From: Tannerella sp.
Lineage (GTDB): Bacteria > Bacteroidota > Bacteroidia > Bacteroidales > Tannerellaceae
Length of the DNA stretch: 64,000 nucleotides
Direction: 5' to 3'
Assembly (NCBI GenBank): GCA_031276175.1
Contig: JAISNP010000109.1
Span: 1-64,000, forward strand
A program made the position numbers and the translations under genes. Below are positions 46,961 to 58,492 of this stretch, piece after piece. The notes below the pieces were generated by a model, which made no database searches, had not been told where the DNA came from, and saw only the letters and a program-made list of their open reading frames with translations. The stretch's first letter is position 1, and each line of letters starts with the position of its first letter.

Positions 46961-48283
46961 TCATATCCGCCTGTCGCGCCACGGTGCGAAACGGAAATAC
47001 AGCACGCTCCCTGCGAACATGCCGGCAAAATAAACCGGCTCGGCAATGAAACAGACGTGTACGGGCAGATGCATCCGTATCCCCGCCACGTAGATAAAAA
47101 GCGTATAGACGACAAGCGTCGCCATCTCGACGACCAGAGCCGGGCGCGTATTGCCGGCGCCCGACAGTGCATTGAAGACCACGCTTGCCGCCGAAGCTAC
47201 AAGCGTCGCCACGGCAACCACCTGCAACGAGGCTACGGAATCGGCTATCAGCGACGCATCGTTCGTATAAATACGCAATACGGCATGGGGAAACAGTCCG
47301 GTCACGGTCGAACAGACAAGCATCACGCCGAGCGACATCATCGCCGTCCGGCGCACAAGGGGAATGACCTGCCCGCTGCGCCCGGCGCCCATCGTATTAC
47401 TGACAAGCGTATTGACGGCGGTGGAAAACGCATTGACGGGGATGAACAGCACGATGTACATGCTGCGGACAATATTGGCCACCGCCAGCGACCGCAGTCC
47501 GAGCCGCTCGACGACGAGGAAGAACAGGAAAAAAGTACTCATCGACACGAAATGCTGCATCATCATGAAAACGGAAACCCGGAGGATACGCTTCATCAGG
47601 CCGAAATCGAACACACGCAGCCGCGTCAGGCCGTACTTCCGGCGGTCGACGGTCAGAAAAGTATACGTCAGGAAAAACACGACCGAAACGCCTTCGGCAA
47701 CCACCGACGCCAGCGCCGCGCCGCGCACGCCCATCTGCGGAAAGCCGCCGTGCCCGAATATCAGCGCCCGGTCCAGCGCCACATTCGTCAGCGACATCAA
47801 AAGCGCATTGAACGTAAGCGCCCTCGTGCGCGTAAGGCCTACAAAAAGCGCGCGGAACATCACGTGTACAAACGAAAAGAAAAAACCGTACACCCGTATA
47901 TCCAGAAAATCCATCGTCGCCTCCAGCACGGCTTCCGACGAAATCAGCCACCGCATCAGCTCCGCGCCCGTCCGGCGGGTGAACGCAAACAACCCTGCGG
48001 CAAGCATAAAAAGAAACGTAATTCCTCCGAACAGTACCGGCCCCACGGCGGCAAACTGCCCTTCGCCGTTCCGCCTTCCGATGATGATCTGCGCACCCAT
48101 GCTGAACCCGAACGCAATCGTGAAGGCGCAGATGTAATACAACCCGCCCATCGCCGAAGCGCCCAGTTCCACTTCGCCCACCCTTCCCAGAAAAGCCGTA
48201 TCGGTTACGTTGATGACATTCTGCGCCAGCAAACTCAGCAACACGGGGAAGGCGACCTTTAATATATCCCTTTTCCTGTACAT
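46961..48283 (-). CDS. MATE-family efflux transporter
   Basis: 440 residues with twelve predicted membrane helices in two homologous halves, typical of MATE (NorM/DinF) Na+ or H+ antiporters that export cationic drugs or metabolites. Visible pieces are AFPVLLSLLAQNVINVTDTAFLG (abridged), GFSMGAQIIIGRRNGEG and NTMGAGRSGQVIPLVRR. It begins just after the panD terminator and ends beside the 42-bp array. A 774-residue antisense ORF covers it and is not real. Confidence 0.93.
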   Translation of the reverse strand: MYRKRDILKVAFPVLLSLLAQNVINVTDTAFLGRVGEVELGASAMGGLYYICAFTIAFGFSMGAQIIIGRRNGEGQFAAVGPVLFGGITFLFMLAAGLFAFTRRTGAELMRWLISSEAVLEATMDFLDIRVYGFFFSFVHVMFRALFVGLTRTRALTFNALLMSLTNVALDRALIFGHGGFPQMGVRGAALASVVAEGVSVVFFLTYTFLTVDRRKYGLTRLRVFDFGLMKRILRVSVFMMMQHFVSMSTFFLFFLVVERLGLRSLAVANIVRSMYIVLFIPVNAFSTAVNTLVSNTMGAGRSGQVIPLVRRTAMMSLGVMLVCSTVTGLFPHAVLRIYTNDASLIADSVASLQVVAVATLVASAASVVFNALSGAGNTRPALVVEMATLVVYTLFIYVAGIRMHLPVHVCFIAEPVYFAGMFAGSVLYFRFAPWRDRRI

Positions 48284-48304
48284 TCGGTTATTATGCGCGT
48301 CTCA

Positions 48305-48339
48305 CAAAAAAAAGGGGGATTCCCGTTTCCGGTATCCCC
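48305..48339 (-). terminator. Terminator after panC-panD
   Basis: On the minus strand a ggggat / atcccc stem is followed by a run of eight or nine T (plus strand aaaaaaaaggggg). It lies after panD and directly before the MATE start. Confidence 0.75.
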
Positions 48340-48453
48340 TGCCGTGACAGGGTTTCGCCCCTTGCCTGTTCCGACGGATTGTTTCGCCTGTTCCGTTCCG
48401 TCGGTGAGACGGAATCGAACGGGAGACGGAAGCTTGTCCGTCCGCCCGTCCGC

Positions 48454-48804
48454 CTATGTCGGTCGATTGGTAGCCGTATCGGGGAAAACCACCTTCGGGC
48501 GGAACGTCCGCGCCTCGGCAAAGTCGATCTGCGCATACGACAGGATGATGACAATATCGCCCGGCTGTACCCTCCGCGCTGCCGCGCCGTTCAGGCATAT
48601 CGTTCCCGAGCCGCGTTCTCCCCTGATTACATACGTCTCGAAACGTTCTCCGTTGTTGTTGTTCAGCACATGCACCTTCTCATATTCAACCAGACCGGCC
48701 GCATCCATCAAATCCTCGTCGATCGTGATGCTGCCCACATAGTTTAAATTCGCATCCGTTACCGTGACGCGATGAATCTTCGATTTCAGAACCTCGATAT
48801 ACAT
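48454..48804 (-). CDS. panD: Aspartate 1-decarboxylase
   Basis: 116 residues, full length. PanD self-cleaves between Gly24 and Ser25 (motif YVGSIT) to create the pyruvoyl group that decarboxylates aspartate to beta-alanine for pantothenate. Other conserved parts are [13 protein letters not shown] and [16 protein letters not shown]. It lies 18 nt after panC, so the last two steps' substrates are made from one transcript. Confidence 0.96.
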   Translation of the reverse strand: MYIEVLKSKIHRVTVTDANLNYVGSITIDEDLMDAAGLVEYEKVHVLNNNNGERFETYVIRGERGSGTICLNGAAARRVQPGDIVIILSYAQIDFAEARTFRPKVVFPDTATNRPT

Positions 48805-48822
48805 TAATTACTTCCTGATAAA

Positions 48823-49680
48823 TTACAGTTTATAAATCTTGCCGTACCGCACGTTGTCTATCAACCGCACATCGCCGCAAAAAACAGCGATACACCCTGC
48901 GATGTCTTCCGGTTCATACCAGTCCCGGACGGGTAAAAGCGTCTTTGCATCTACGATTTCAAAATACTCTACACGTAACGGAGGCACGCCGTTCAATGTG
49001 TTCACTACATGTTCGATTACCTCCTCCACCTTTTTCCCGTACACAAAGGTACGACTTTCTTTCAACGTAGCGGCAATCAGAGGCGCAACTCGCCGTTGCT
49101 CCGGCGTTAGACGTACATTCCGGCTGCTCATCGCCAGGCCGTCGTGTTCGCGCACGATCGGGCACGGCACGATTCGTACTCCAAGCCCCAACTGTCGCGT
49201 CATCTCTCTGATTACGGCAATCTGCTGAAAATCCTTTTCCCCAAAATACGCGCTCTGCGGCTTTACAATTTCGAACAGACGGCTGACCACCTGCGCCACG
49301 CCGTTGAAGTGCCCCGGACGGAAGGCGCCTTCCATCACCTCCGCCACCCTGCCCAGGTCGAACCGGCGCGTGTCCGGTTCGGGATACATCTCTTCCACCG
49401 ACGGCATGAACACGCAGTCGCATCCCGCCTCTTCGAGCGCGGCACAATCCTTTTCCGGCGTACGCGGATAGGCCTCAAGGTCGCGTATGTCGTTAAACTG
49501 AGCGGGATTCACAAAAATACTGGCCACGCACACGTCATTTTCGGCTACGCACGTCCGCACCAGACTCATGTGCCCTTCGTGCAAAGCGCCCATCGTCGGT
49601 ACAAAACCGATTCGCCTGCCGACCTGCCGTTCCACGGCAAGAAATGCTTCCAGATCATCCTTCTTTTCAACAATTTTCAT
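48823..49680 (-). CDS. panC: Pantothenate synthetase
   Basis: 285 residues. PanC joins pantoate and beta-alanine using ATP. The nucleotidyltransferase motif [29 protein letters not shown] and the KMSKS-like [12 protein letters not shown] are all present. The ORF opens at 49698, but [10 protein letters not shown] at 49680 is the natural start (49683 is also possible). It is divergent from the starch-synthase-like gene and upstream of panD. Confidence 0.96.
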   Translation of the reverse strand: MKIVEKKDDLEAFLAVERQVGRRIGFVPTMGALHEGHMSLVRTCVAENDVCVASIFVNPAQFNDIRDLEAYPRTPEKDCAALEEAGCDCVFMPSVEEMYPEPDTRRFDLGRVAEVMEGAFRPGHFNGVAQVVSRLFEIVKPQSAYFGEKDFQQIAVIREMTRQLGLGVRIVPCPIVREHDGLAMSSRNVRLTPEQRRVAPLIAATLKESRTFVYGKKVEEVIEHVVNTLNGVPPLRVEYFEIVDAKTLLPVRDWYEPEDIAGCIAVFCGDVRLIDNVRYGKIYKL

Positions 49681-49800
49681 CATGCTGTAATTATTCATCG
49701 TTCCTGTTGCAAATCACAAAAGACGATTGCAAAGCAACAAAATAAATCAATACAGGAATACATACACAGAAGTTAATTATGTTTATAATACGGAAAACAC

Positions 49801-49833
49801 TTTGATAATCGAAACTTATTTTTAGTATCTTTG
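49801..49833 (+). promoter_or_regulatory. TTTG-N21-TATCTTTG promoter
   Basis: TTTG at 49801-49804 and TATCTTTG at 49826-49833 form a good Bacteroidetes promoter, 27 nt upstream of the starch-synthase-like gene. Confidence 0.7.
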
Positions 49834-49860
49834 TAGGCGATTTATACAATCAGTCAAAGA

Positions 49861-50676
49861 ATGGATGCTAAAAAGATTTTATTCATAACTCAAGAAATCT
49901 CACCATACTCCCCTGACTCCGAAATTGCATTGCTATGCAGGGAACTTCCGCACGGGATACAGGAGTACGGAAAGGAAATCAGGATATTTATGCCGAGATA
50001 CGGCTGTATCAACGAGCGGCGAAACCAGTTGCACGAAGTTATCCGGTTATCGGGTATGAATCTGATTATCGACGACACCGACCATCCGCTGATCATTAAG
50101 GTAGCATCGATTCAGTCGGCACGTATGCAGGTCTACTTCATCGACAACGAAGACTTTTTCCACCGCAAGGCCACCCTCTCGGACGAGAACGGCAACGAAT
50201 TTGAAGACAACGACGAGCGAACGATCTTCTTCGTCCGCGGCGTATTCGAAACCATCAAGAAACTGCGCTGGATTCCCGACCTGATTCACTGTCACGGATG
50301 GTTTACCGCACTCACTCCGCTTTATCTCAAACGGATGTATCTGGACGAAATGCGCTTCTCGAACACAAAAATCATCTATTCCGTATACGACGACAAATTC
50401 AGCAACCCGCTCAGGAATGAATTTGCGGGCAAACTGATACATGACGGCGCAACGCAGGAAGACATGAAACTTCTCGCGTCTCCCGATCACTGCTCGCTGA
50501 CCAAACTCGCCGTGCATTTTGCCGACGCCGTCATTCAGGGAAGTCCGCAAATCGACGACGAAGTCCGGAGCTTCATCTCGCAATCCGGGAAACCGTTTAT
50601 ATCTCATCAATCATCGACCAATTACATAAATACATACAACGAACTTTACGATTCGCTAATCAATTTTAAAAAATAG
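49861..50676 (+). CDS. Glycogen/starch synthase-like protein (GT5 N-terminal domain only)
   Basis: 271 residues corresponding only to the N-terminal Rossmann domain of GT5 glycogen synthases: ILFITQEISPYSPDSEIALL, IRIFMPRYGCIN, DLIHCHGWFTALTPLYLK and the tail FADAVIQGSPQI. The C-terminal ADP-glucose-binding domain is absent, and the usual KxGG loop reads SPDSE, so activity as a synthase is doubtful. This short form, next to panC and a DUF4270 lipoprotein, is a standing arrangement in Bacteroidales, so it is not a local truncation. Confidence 0.85.
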   Translation: MDAKKILFITQEISPYSPDSEIALLCRELPHGIQEYGKEIRIFMPRYGCINERRNQLHEVIRLSGMNLIIDDTDHPLIIKVASIQSARMQVYFIDNEDFFHRKATLSDENGNEFEDNDERTIFFVRGVFETIKKLRWIPDLIHCHGWFTALTPLYLKRMYLDEMRFSNTKIIYSVYDDKFSNPLRNEFAGKLIHDGATQEDMKLLASPDHCSLTKLAVHFADAVIQGSPQIDDEVRSFISQSGKPFISHQSSTNYINTYNELYDSLINFKK

Positions 50677-50679
50677 GAC

Positions 50680-52056
50680 ATGAATATCAGACAATATATA
50701 ACAGCCCTGACCGGGCTGTGCGGCCTTTTGCTTGCATCCTGCGACGACGGCATAATGGATCCGGTCGGCAATACCATCCTGCCCGACGAAGACAAGGTCA
50801 CGGTATATGCCGACACGTTTCAAATCATCGCCTCCACCGTAGAGTACGATTCGCTCTATGCCAGAACCAATTCCGGCTACCTCGGCGAATTTTACGACCC
50901 GCTCTACGGCCGGTTGAAATCCGACTACCTCTGCCAGTTCTACTGCAAGGAAGGATTCCGTTTCTATCAAACACCCGACAACGGACGGATTGATTCCGTC
51001 TCGCTCGTCATAATGTACGACCAGTGGAAAGGCGACCCGAATATTCCCATGCAAATATCCGCATATCCCGTCGTCCGGGAGCTGACGAAAAACTTTTACA
51101 CCAATATCGACCCGACGGTTTTTTGCGACATGCGAACTCCGGCAACCTCGCAGGCATATTCTGCGCAAAGCGGAACAATAATCGACTCGCTGACGACCAC
51201 AGGCACGTATTTAAGAGAACATAAACTTCCGCTGTCCGTCGAATGGGGACAGAAATTGTATGACGAAACGATAAACAATCCCTCCTCGTTCAACGATCAG
51301 GAGTCGTTCAACCGGTATTTCCCCGGACTCTATATCACCACCGACTACGGTAGCGGAAACATGCTTTACGTCTACTATACGCAAATCAGAATCAACTATC
51401 ATACCACGCTGCAAAGCAGTGCGGGCGAAGATTCCATCGTCAACATCACGGAAGTATTCAACGTCAGCAAGGATGTCATCCAGTTGAACCGCTTCCAAAG
51501 CACGGATACGGAAAAACTGCTCGAAAACAACAACAACTACTCGTATATCAAAACGCCTGCCGGCATCTTTACGCATCTCGTCATTCCTTCCGTAGAAATC
51601 GACAAAATACTCAAAAACCGGATCGTCAACTACGTTTCGTTAAACCTGAAATACATGCCGCAGGAAGATCTGCCGTATGCGCTCACACCGCCGCCCTACC
51701 TGCTGCTGCTGCCGGAAGATTCGATTGGTACGTTTTTTGAAAACAGGAATATAGAAAACAACATCACGTCGTATGTTTCCAACTATTCCGGTTCTTCGTC
51801 GGTCGGATATAACGAAGCGGGGCGCGTCTATCCGTTTCCCAACATATCAAATTTGCTGAGCTATCACATCTCACTCAAGCCCGACGAAGATCTGCGGCTC
51901 CTCGTCGTACCCGTAAACCGTACCGTCGGCACGAGCGGTTCAAATACCTACACTACGGCGCTCAGTCATTATCTTGCGCCGTCGGGACTGGAGATACGCA
52001 AGGATGGAGATAACATGAAAGGAGTAATTATATCAAGCTACCTGTACGGGAAGTAG
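50680..52056 (+). CDS. DUF4270 lipoprotein
   Basis: 458 residues with a lipobox (GLLLASC, Cys21) and DUF4270 features (GNTILPDEDKVTVYADTFQI, YLGEFYDPLYGRLKSDYLCQ). It starts 3 nt after the starch-synthase-like gene and is co-transcribed. The role of this Bacteroidetes-specific envelope lipoprotein is not known; the mature part is beta-rich. Only 20 nt separate its stop from the convergent dapA. Confidence 0.88.
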   Translation: MNIRQYITALTGLCGLLLASCDDGIMDPVGNTILPDEDKVTVYADTFQIIASTVEYDSLYARTNSGYLGEFYDPLYGRLKSDYLCQFYCKEGFRFYQTPDNGRIDSVSLVIMYDQWKGDPNIPMQISAYPVVRELTKNFYTNIDPTVFCDMRTPATSQAYSAQSGTIIDSLTTTGTYLREHKLPLSVEWGQKLYDETINNPSSFNDQESFNRYFPGLYITTDYGSGNMLYVYYTQIRINYHTTLQSSAGEDSIVNITEVFNVSKDVIQLNRFQSTDTEKLLENNNNYSYIKTPAGIFTHLVIPSVEIDKILKNRIVNYVSLNLKYMPQEDLPYALTPPPYLLLLPEDSIGTFFENRNIENNITSYVSNYSGSSSVGYNEAGRVYPFPNISNLLSYHISLKPDEDLRLLVVPVNRTVGTSGSNTYTTALSHYLAPSGLEIRKDGDNMKGVIISSYLYGK

Positions 52057-52076
52057 CCGATGAATGACGCGCGCGT

Positions 52077-52961
52077 TCAGCGTCTGATGTCCGGATTACG
52101 CAATACGTCGCGAATCTTTTCGCCGGTCGGGATGCGCGTCGGCGTCAAAGGCAGGCGCAGTTTGTTTTCGATGAATCCCATCATGTTCAGCATACTTTTC
52201 ACCCCGGCGGGATTGCCGTCCACGACAAGCAGTTCGAACAGTTCCGTGAAACGCGAGTGTATTGCGCGCGCATTCTCGCAGTCGCCTGCCAGCGCCAGTT
52301 TGACCATTCGACCAAATTCATTAGGAAGGGCGTTACCGATCACGGAAATCACGCCGACGGCGCCCAAAGCGATCAGCGGGAAAGTAATGGCGTCGTCTCC
52401 CGATATGACTTGAAAATCGGCAGGCTTGTGTTTAATAATATCGTTAATTTGGATAATATTGCCCGACGCCTCCTTGACTGCAATCACGACGTCAAATTCG
52501 CGTGCGATACGGAGTGTAGTCTCTGCCGTCATGTTCACGCCGGTACGTCCGGGCACATTATATAATACGAGCGGTAAAGGCGTAACCTCCGCCAGCGCCT
52601 TGTAGTGCCGATAAAGCCCTTCCTGCGAAGGTTTGTTGTAGTAGGGCGTAACCGACAGTATGGCGTCAATGCCCTTAAAATCGTCATGTTTCAGTTTGTC
52701 GACAAGCGCGCGCGTGCAGTTTCCGCCCACACCCATTATGACGGGCACGCGGCGGCGAACCCTCTCCACGATGCGGCTGACGATTTCTTTCTTCTCCTCT
52801 TCGGTCAGCGTCGGCGTCTCGGCTGTCGTGCCCAATACTACCAGATAATCCGTCCCGCTCTGTATCTGATATTCCGTCAGACGCATTAATGCGTCGTAAT
52901 CCACACTCTCGTCTTCCTTAAACGGCGTTACCAGCGCAACACCCATTCCTCTTAAATTCAT
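52077..52961 (-). CDS. dapA: 4-hydroxy-tetrahydrodipicolinate synthase
   Basis: 294 residues, full length. DapA condenses pyruvate and aspartate semialdehyde in the lysine/diaminopimelate pathway. The Schiff-base lysine is in VVIAVKEASGN; the catalytic Thr/Tyr residues are in LGTTAETPTL and LYNVPGRTG. Starts at 52970 and 52961 are both possible; MNLRGMGVALVTPF at 52961 is preferred. It is the third gene of ligA-DUF6913-dapA, 60 nt after the second. Confidence 0.96.
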   Translation of the reverse strand: MNLRGMGVALVTPFKEDESVDYDALMRLTEYQIQSGTDYLVVLGTTAETPTLTEEEKKEIVSRIVERVRRRVPVIMGVGGNCTRALVDKLKHDDFKGIDAILSVTPYYNKPSQEGLYRHYKALAEVTPLPLVLYNVPGRTGVNMTAETTLRIAREFDVVIAVKEASGNIIQINDIIKHKPADFQVISGDDAITFPLIALGAVGVISVIGNALPNEFGRMVKLALAGDCENARAIHSRFTELFELLVVDGNPAGVKSMLNMMGFIENKLRLPLTPTRIPTGEKIRDVLRNPDIRR

Positions 52962-53020
52962 ACGTATCATTGGAATAATTTCTTTCGGTTATTTTGAGAA
53001 ACAAAAATAAGCAACTTCCC

Positions 53021-55953
<2,933 letters not shown>

Positions 55954-55954
55954 C

Positions 55955-55962
55955 TATCTTTG
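55955..55962 (+). promoter_or_regulatory. -7 box TATCTTTG of module B
   Basis: TATCTTTGTCGC, 21 nt before the leader ATG; same arrangement as in modules A and C. Confidence 0.65.
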
Positions 55963-55983
55963 TCGCTGTAAAAACGATGTGAC

Positions 55984-56127
55984 ATGCTTCTTCAAGCGAC
56001 TGACATACTCAACATCCGGACCCCGTCCTTCCCGAAACGGAAAACGGACGCTGCCCCCGCAATAATGGATTCCTTTCAATTCCATATGGGGGGGGGGTAT
56101 AAAATGCTATTTATCGGTATGTTGTAA
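55984..56127 (+). CDS. Poly-G leader ORF, module B (47 aa, closed state)
   Basis: Starts MLLQATDIL, has PSFPKRK at residue 15 and runs into ten G (56088-56097) read as Met-Gly-Gly-Gly, then YKMLFIGML and stop. It is too short for the ORF track. It matches the beginning of the ORFs at 19550 and 60842. Removing one G would shift translation into the frame that is open to 56623, giving 212 codons and KCYLSVCCK after the tract, similar to KCCIIAGCK in module A. The present sequence therefore shows the closed state, unless the G count is an assembly error. Confidence 0.5.
   Translation: MLLQATDILNIRTPSFPKRKTDAAPAIMDSFQFHMGGGYKMLFIGML
56088..56097 (+). repeat. G10 homopolymer (module B)
   Basis: Ten consecutive G in the leader ORF; one more than in modules A and C. 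Confidence 0.9.
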
Positions 56128-56623
56128 AGACCACGCGGTTTTTTTCTTCCTCCCCGCCGGAAGATCGTTTCCCCAAACGCTTTCCCCTTCTCCCGCCGTA
56201 GCGCATTTCCCTTTGCGACGGAAATCTTTTCATAAACCCTCTGCATCTCTCCTCCGCGCCGCGCGGAAAACGTTTTTTTTCACGACAAACGACGCTTTTC
56301 TCCGGGAGACAGACTTTTTCCCTGCCGAAACAGACACGCTCCCTGTGGAAAAAAACATTTTCCCTGCAGGGCAACTGGAAAACCTTCACCGTCTCCACCA
56401 CTCCGGCAGGCCGGGATTTCGGTGTACGGCGGTATACGCCTATAGCCCTGTTGCGGCGCAAGAATTTGAAATCGCAAACACGGGCACGACGCTGACCGGC
56501 ACAGACGCCGCAGCGTTTGAAATCAACACGGCGTTCAGCTGCACAAGTATTGCAGCGGGCGGCACGGCAACCGTCAGCGTAAAACCGAAAATGAATAATA
56601 TAAAAATGAATAAGGATGAATAA
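56128..56623 (+). other. Read-through part of module B with a choice-of-anchor-type fragment
   Basis: In the frame reached after loss of one G there is no stop until 56623. The region has 7-residue repeats (DAFLRET, DFFPAET, DTLPVEK, NIFPAGQ; about 56265-56380) and then EFEIANTGTTLTGTDAAAFEI and IAAGGTATVSVKPK, which resemble part of a choice-of-anchor D/immunoglobulin-like repeat of large secreted proteins. The fragment is cut at both ends and was probably brought in by recombination. The frame ends inside the start of the methyltransferase gene (8-nt overlap). Confidence 0.5.
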
Positions 56624-57338
56624 CTTTGAGAATTTCCCTAAAAAAAGAGAGGCTTTGCCCATAGCATATCAAAGAATCTATGAAAAGCAGTATTTACAGA
56701 ATCGCACCGGCAAAACAAAAATGTCTTTTTTATCACAGAAGATGGAAGCATGGTTGCATAAATCGGTTGCAAAAACAAGTGATACAAATAAGAAAACGTT
56801 GGAAATTGGGGCCGGAACGCTTAATCAATTGAAATACGAGAAAAAATCGACGTATGATATTGTTGAGCCATTTGCTGCATTGTATAAAAATGCTGCCGAA
56901 TTGAACAGAGTAAATAAAATATATAATGATATTTCTGAAATAGAGGGAAATAAAAAATACAGTCGAATTATTTCATGTGCCTGTTTTGAACATATATTAA
57001 ACCTGCCTGAAGTCGTGGCAAAAACCTGTCTTTTGTTAGATAATGCGGAGGGGGTATTATGTGTTTCTATTCCAAATGAAGGAAGATTCCTTTGGAAATT
57101 GGGTTATAGACTTACAACCGGACTTGAATTCGGGAGGAAGTATAATTTGGATTATGAAGTGATTATGAAACACGAACATGTAAATACGGCTGATGAAATA
57201 GAGTCTGTTTTAAAATATTTTTTCAATCAAACCAAAATGAAACTGTTCGGAATAAATAAAACCTTTGCTTTATACAGATATTACGAATGTAAAAAACCGG
57301 ATATAGTAAAAGCGCAAGAATACTTAAAGCAGTTATAA
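56616..57338 (+). CDS. SAM-dependent class I methyltransferase
   Basis: 240 residues with motif I LEIGAGTLNQLKYE and SCACFEHILNLPEVV in the position of motif II/III, typical of Methyltransf_11/25-type enzymes. Many such genes modify O-antigen or capsule sugars, which would fit the neighbouring glycosyltransferase; the substrate is unknown. Base composition is clearly more AT-rich than in the surrounding genes, suggesting recent transfer. Its start overlaps the module B read-through frame by 8 nt. Confidence 0.75.
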   Translation: MNNFENFPKKREALPIAYQRIYEKQYLQNRTGKTKMSFLSQKMEAWLHKSVAKTSDTNKKTLEIGAGTLNQLKYEKKSTYDIVEPFAALYKNAAELNRVNKIYNDISEIEGNKKYSRIISCACFEHILNLPEVVAKTCLLLDNAEGVLCVSIPNEGRFLWKLGYRLTTGLEFGRKYNLDYEVIMKHEHVNTADEIESVLKYFFNQTKMKLFGINKTFALYRYYECKKPDIVKAQEYLKQL

Positions 57339-57371
57339 ATCGGTTATTCATGTTATGTACAATCAAAAAAA

Positions 57372-57434
57372 GACTGTAACTCTACTCCTGCTCCCGGGGA
57401 ATCTCCCGGTCTACTGAGGGAGCGCCTTACAGTC
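57372..57434. terminator. Nested hairpin between convergent genes
   Basis: gactgtaa / ttacagtc enclose gctccc / gggagc, which enclose ccgggg / cccgg. The RNA of about 63 nt would be well folded from either strand. It is probably a bidirectional terminator for the methyltransferase and GT2 genes, although a structured RNA cannot be excluded. Confidence 0.5.
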
Positions 57435-57499
57435 CCTTCGGGTAATGCGATCTTGTCCGAATTAGATGCATTTCAGATTGTCGCACCCTCCGACTTCGT

Positions 57500-58216
57500 T
57501 TAGTTTACAAACCGGTACTTTATCAATGTCCAGATAGCAATGATCCCGTCCGTCCATCTTAACTTTTTCCCTTCTTCTATCAAACGCGGATAGTAATTAA
57601 TCGGCACCTCCCGAATTTTGATTCCGCGCTTCGCTGCCTTTGCCGTCACTTCCGAACAAAATTCAAATCCGTTACACTTCAACGGAATGGATTTGAGAAA
57701 GGTCGCTTCAAAAAATTTGTAACAGGTAGATTCATCCGTTAAATGTTGACCGAATAAAAGATTGGCAACGCAAGTGACTAACCGTCCGCCCCAATAAAAA
57801 GAAAAGTATAAATGTCCGTTTTGTCTGTTTTTGGGATTCAAAAAACGGGATCCGTACACCACTTTCAGGTTTTCGTTCAGGATGGTTTCCAGTAAAATAT
57901 TATAGTCTTCCGGCTCGGTTTCCAGATCTGCATCCTGTATAATGACATAGTCGCCTGTTATTTCTTTAAGTCCTTTACGGATTGCGGCGCCTTTCCCCTG
58001 ATTTTTTTCCTGATTGATCAGCCGGATGTTTTCATCCGCATGAGACCGGATATAATCTTTTACAAGTTCTTCCGTCGTATCATGTGAGCCGTCATTTATA
58101 ATGACAATTTCTTTTTGAATATTGCGGATCAATTTGACGTTCACTACTTTTTGCAACAACAGGGCAATTGTTTTTTCTTCGTTGTAGGCAGGAATGATTA
58201 CAGATAATATCTTCAT
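57500..58216 (-). CDS. GT2-family glycosyltransferase (DPM1/DPG-synthase-like)
   Basis: 238 residues with the GT-A nucleotide-sugar fold: LSVIIPAYNEEKTIALLL, IVIINDGSHDTTEELV, KNQGKGAAIRKGL, the DxD motif in IIQDADLETEPED and VYGSRFLNP. It resembles polyprenyl-phosphate mannose or glucose synthases without membrane anchor. These supply lipid-linked sugar to GT-C enzymes such as the polytopic protein next door. Sugar specificity cannot be read. Confidence 0.88.
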   Translation of the reverse strand: MKILSVIIPAYNEEKTIALLLQKVVNVKLIRNIQKEIVIINDGSHDTTEELVKDYIRSHADENIRLINQEKNQGKGAAIRKGLKEITGDYVIIQDADLETEPEDYNILLETILNENLKVVYGSRFLNPKNRQNGHLYFSFYWGGRLVTCVANLLFGQHLTDESTCYKFFEATFLKSIPLKCNGFEFCSEVTAKAAKRGIKIREVPINYYPRLIEEGKKLRWTDGIIAIWTLIKYRFVN

Positions 58217-58244
58217 TGTATTAAGCTTTTAACCGATTTTATTT

Positions 58245-58490
58245 TAATGAATATCGTATTCATTACCGAATAAGCCCGAAGGGCTTTATTTTCATCACCG
58301 CAATGCCGACGGCTTGCGGTGTGGAGACGAAACCTGATCCTGCTGCCTGTAAGGCAGGACGCCGAGCATAGCGCGTTGTCTTGCCTTACAGGAAACGGTT
58401 GCGGAGCGACTTGCGTGCCGACGGTCGTCGACCGCAGGTTATGAAGATTGCGGCTTTCAGTCGGCTGAGGTATCATATCCGATGTACAAT
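58245..58490. repeat. Cluster of dispersed repeat fragments
   Basis: Contains cccgaagggctttattttcat (shared with 19.15 and 27.45 kb; abridged), an inverted repeat cctgtaaggca / tgccttacagg (58347 and 58383) and gaggtatcatatccgatgta, which also occurs at 19485 just before the module A promoter. It looks like debris of a mobile or REP-like element, perhaps of a fourth module. No gene is supported in 58217-58492. Confidence 0.5.
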
Positions 58491-58492
58491 AT

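Noticed and set aside
45938-48262. 774-aa ORF on the plus strand across the array and the MATE gene
   Set aside because: It is antisense to a convincing MATE transporter and composed of array repeats plus basic low-complexity sequence.
49861-50676. Truncated pseudogene of glycogen synthase
   Set aside because: The short single-domain form beside a DUF4270 lipoprotein and panC is a known stable arrangement in Bacteroidales, and the frame and promoter are intact.
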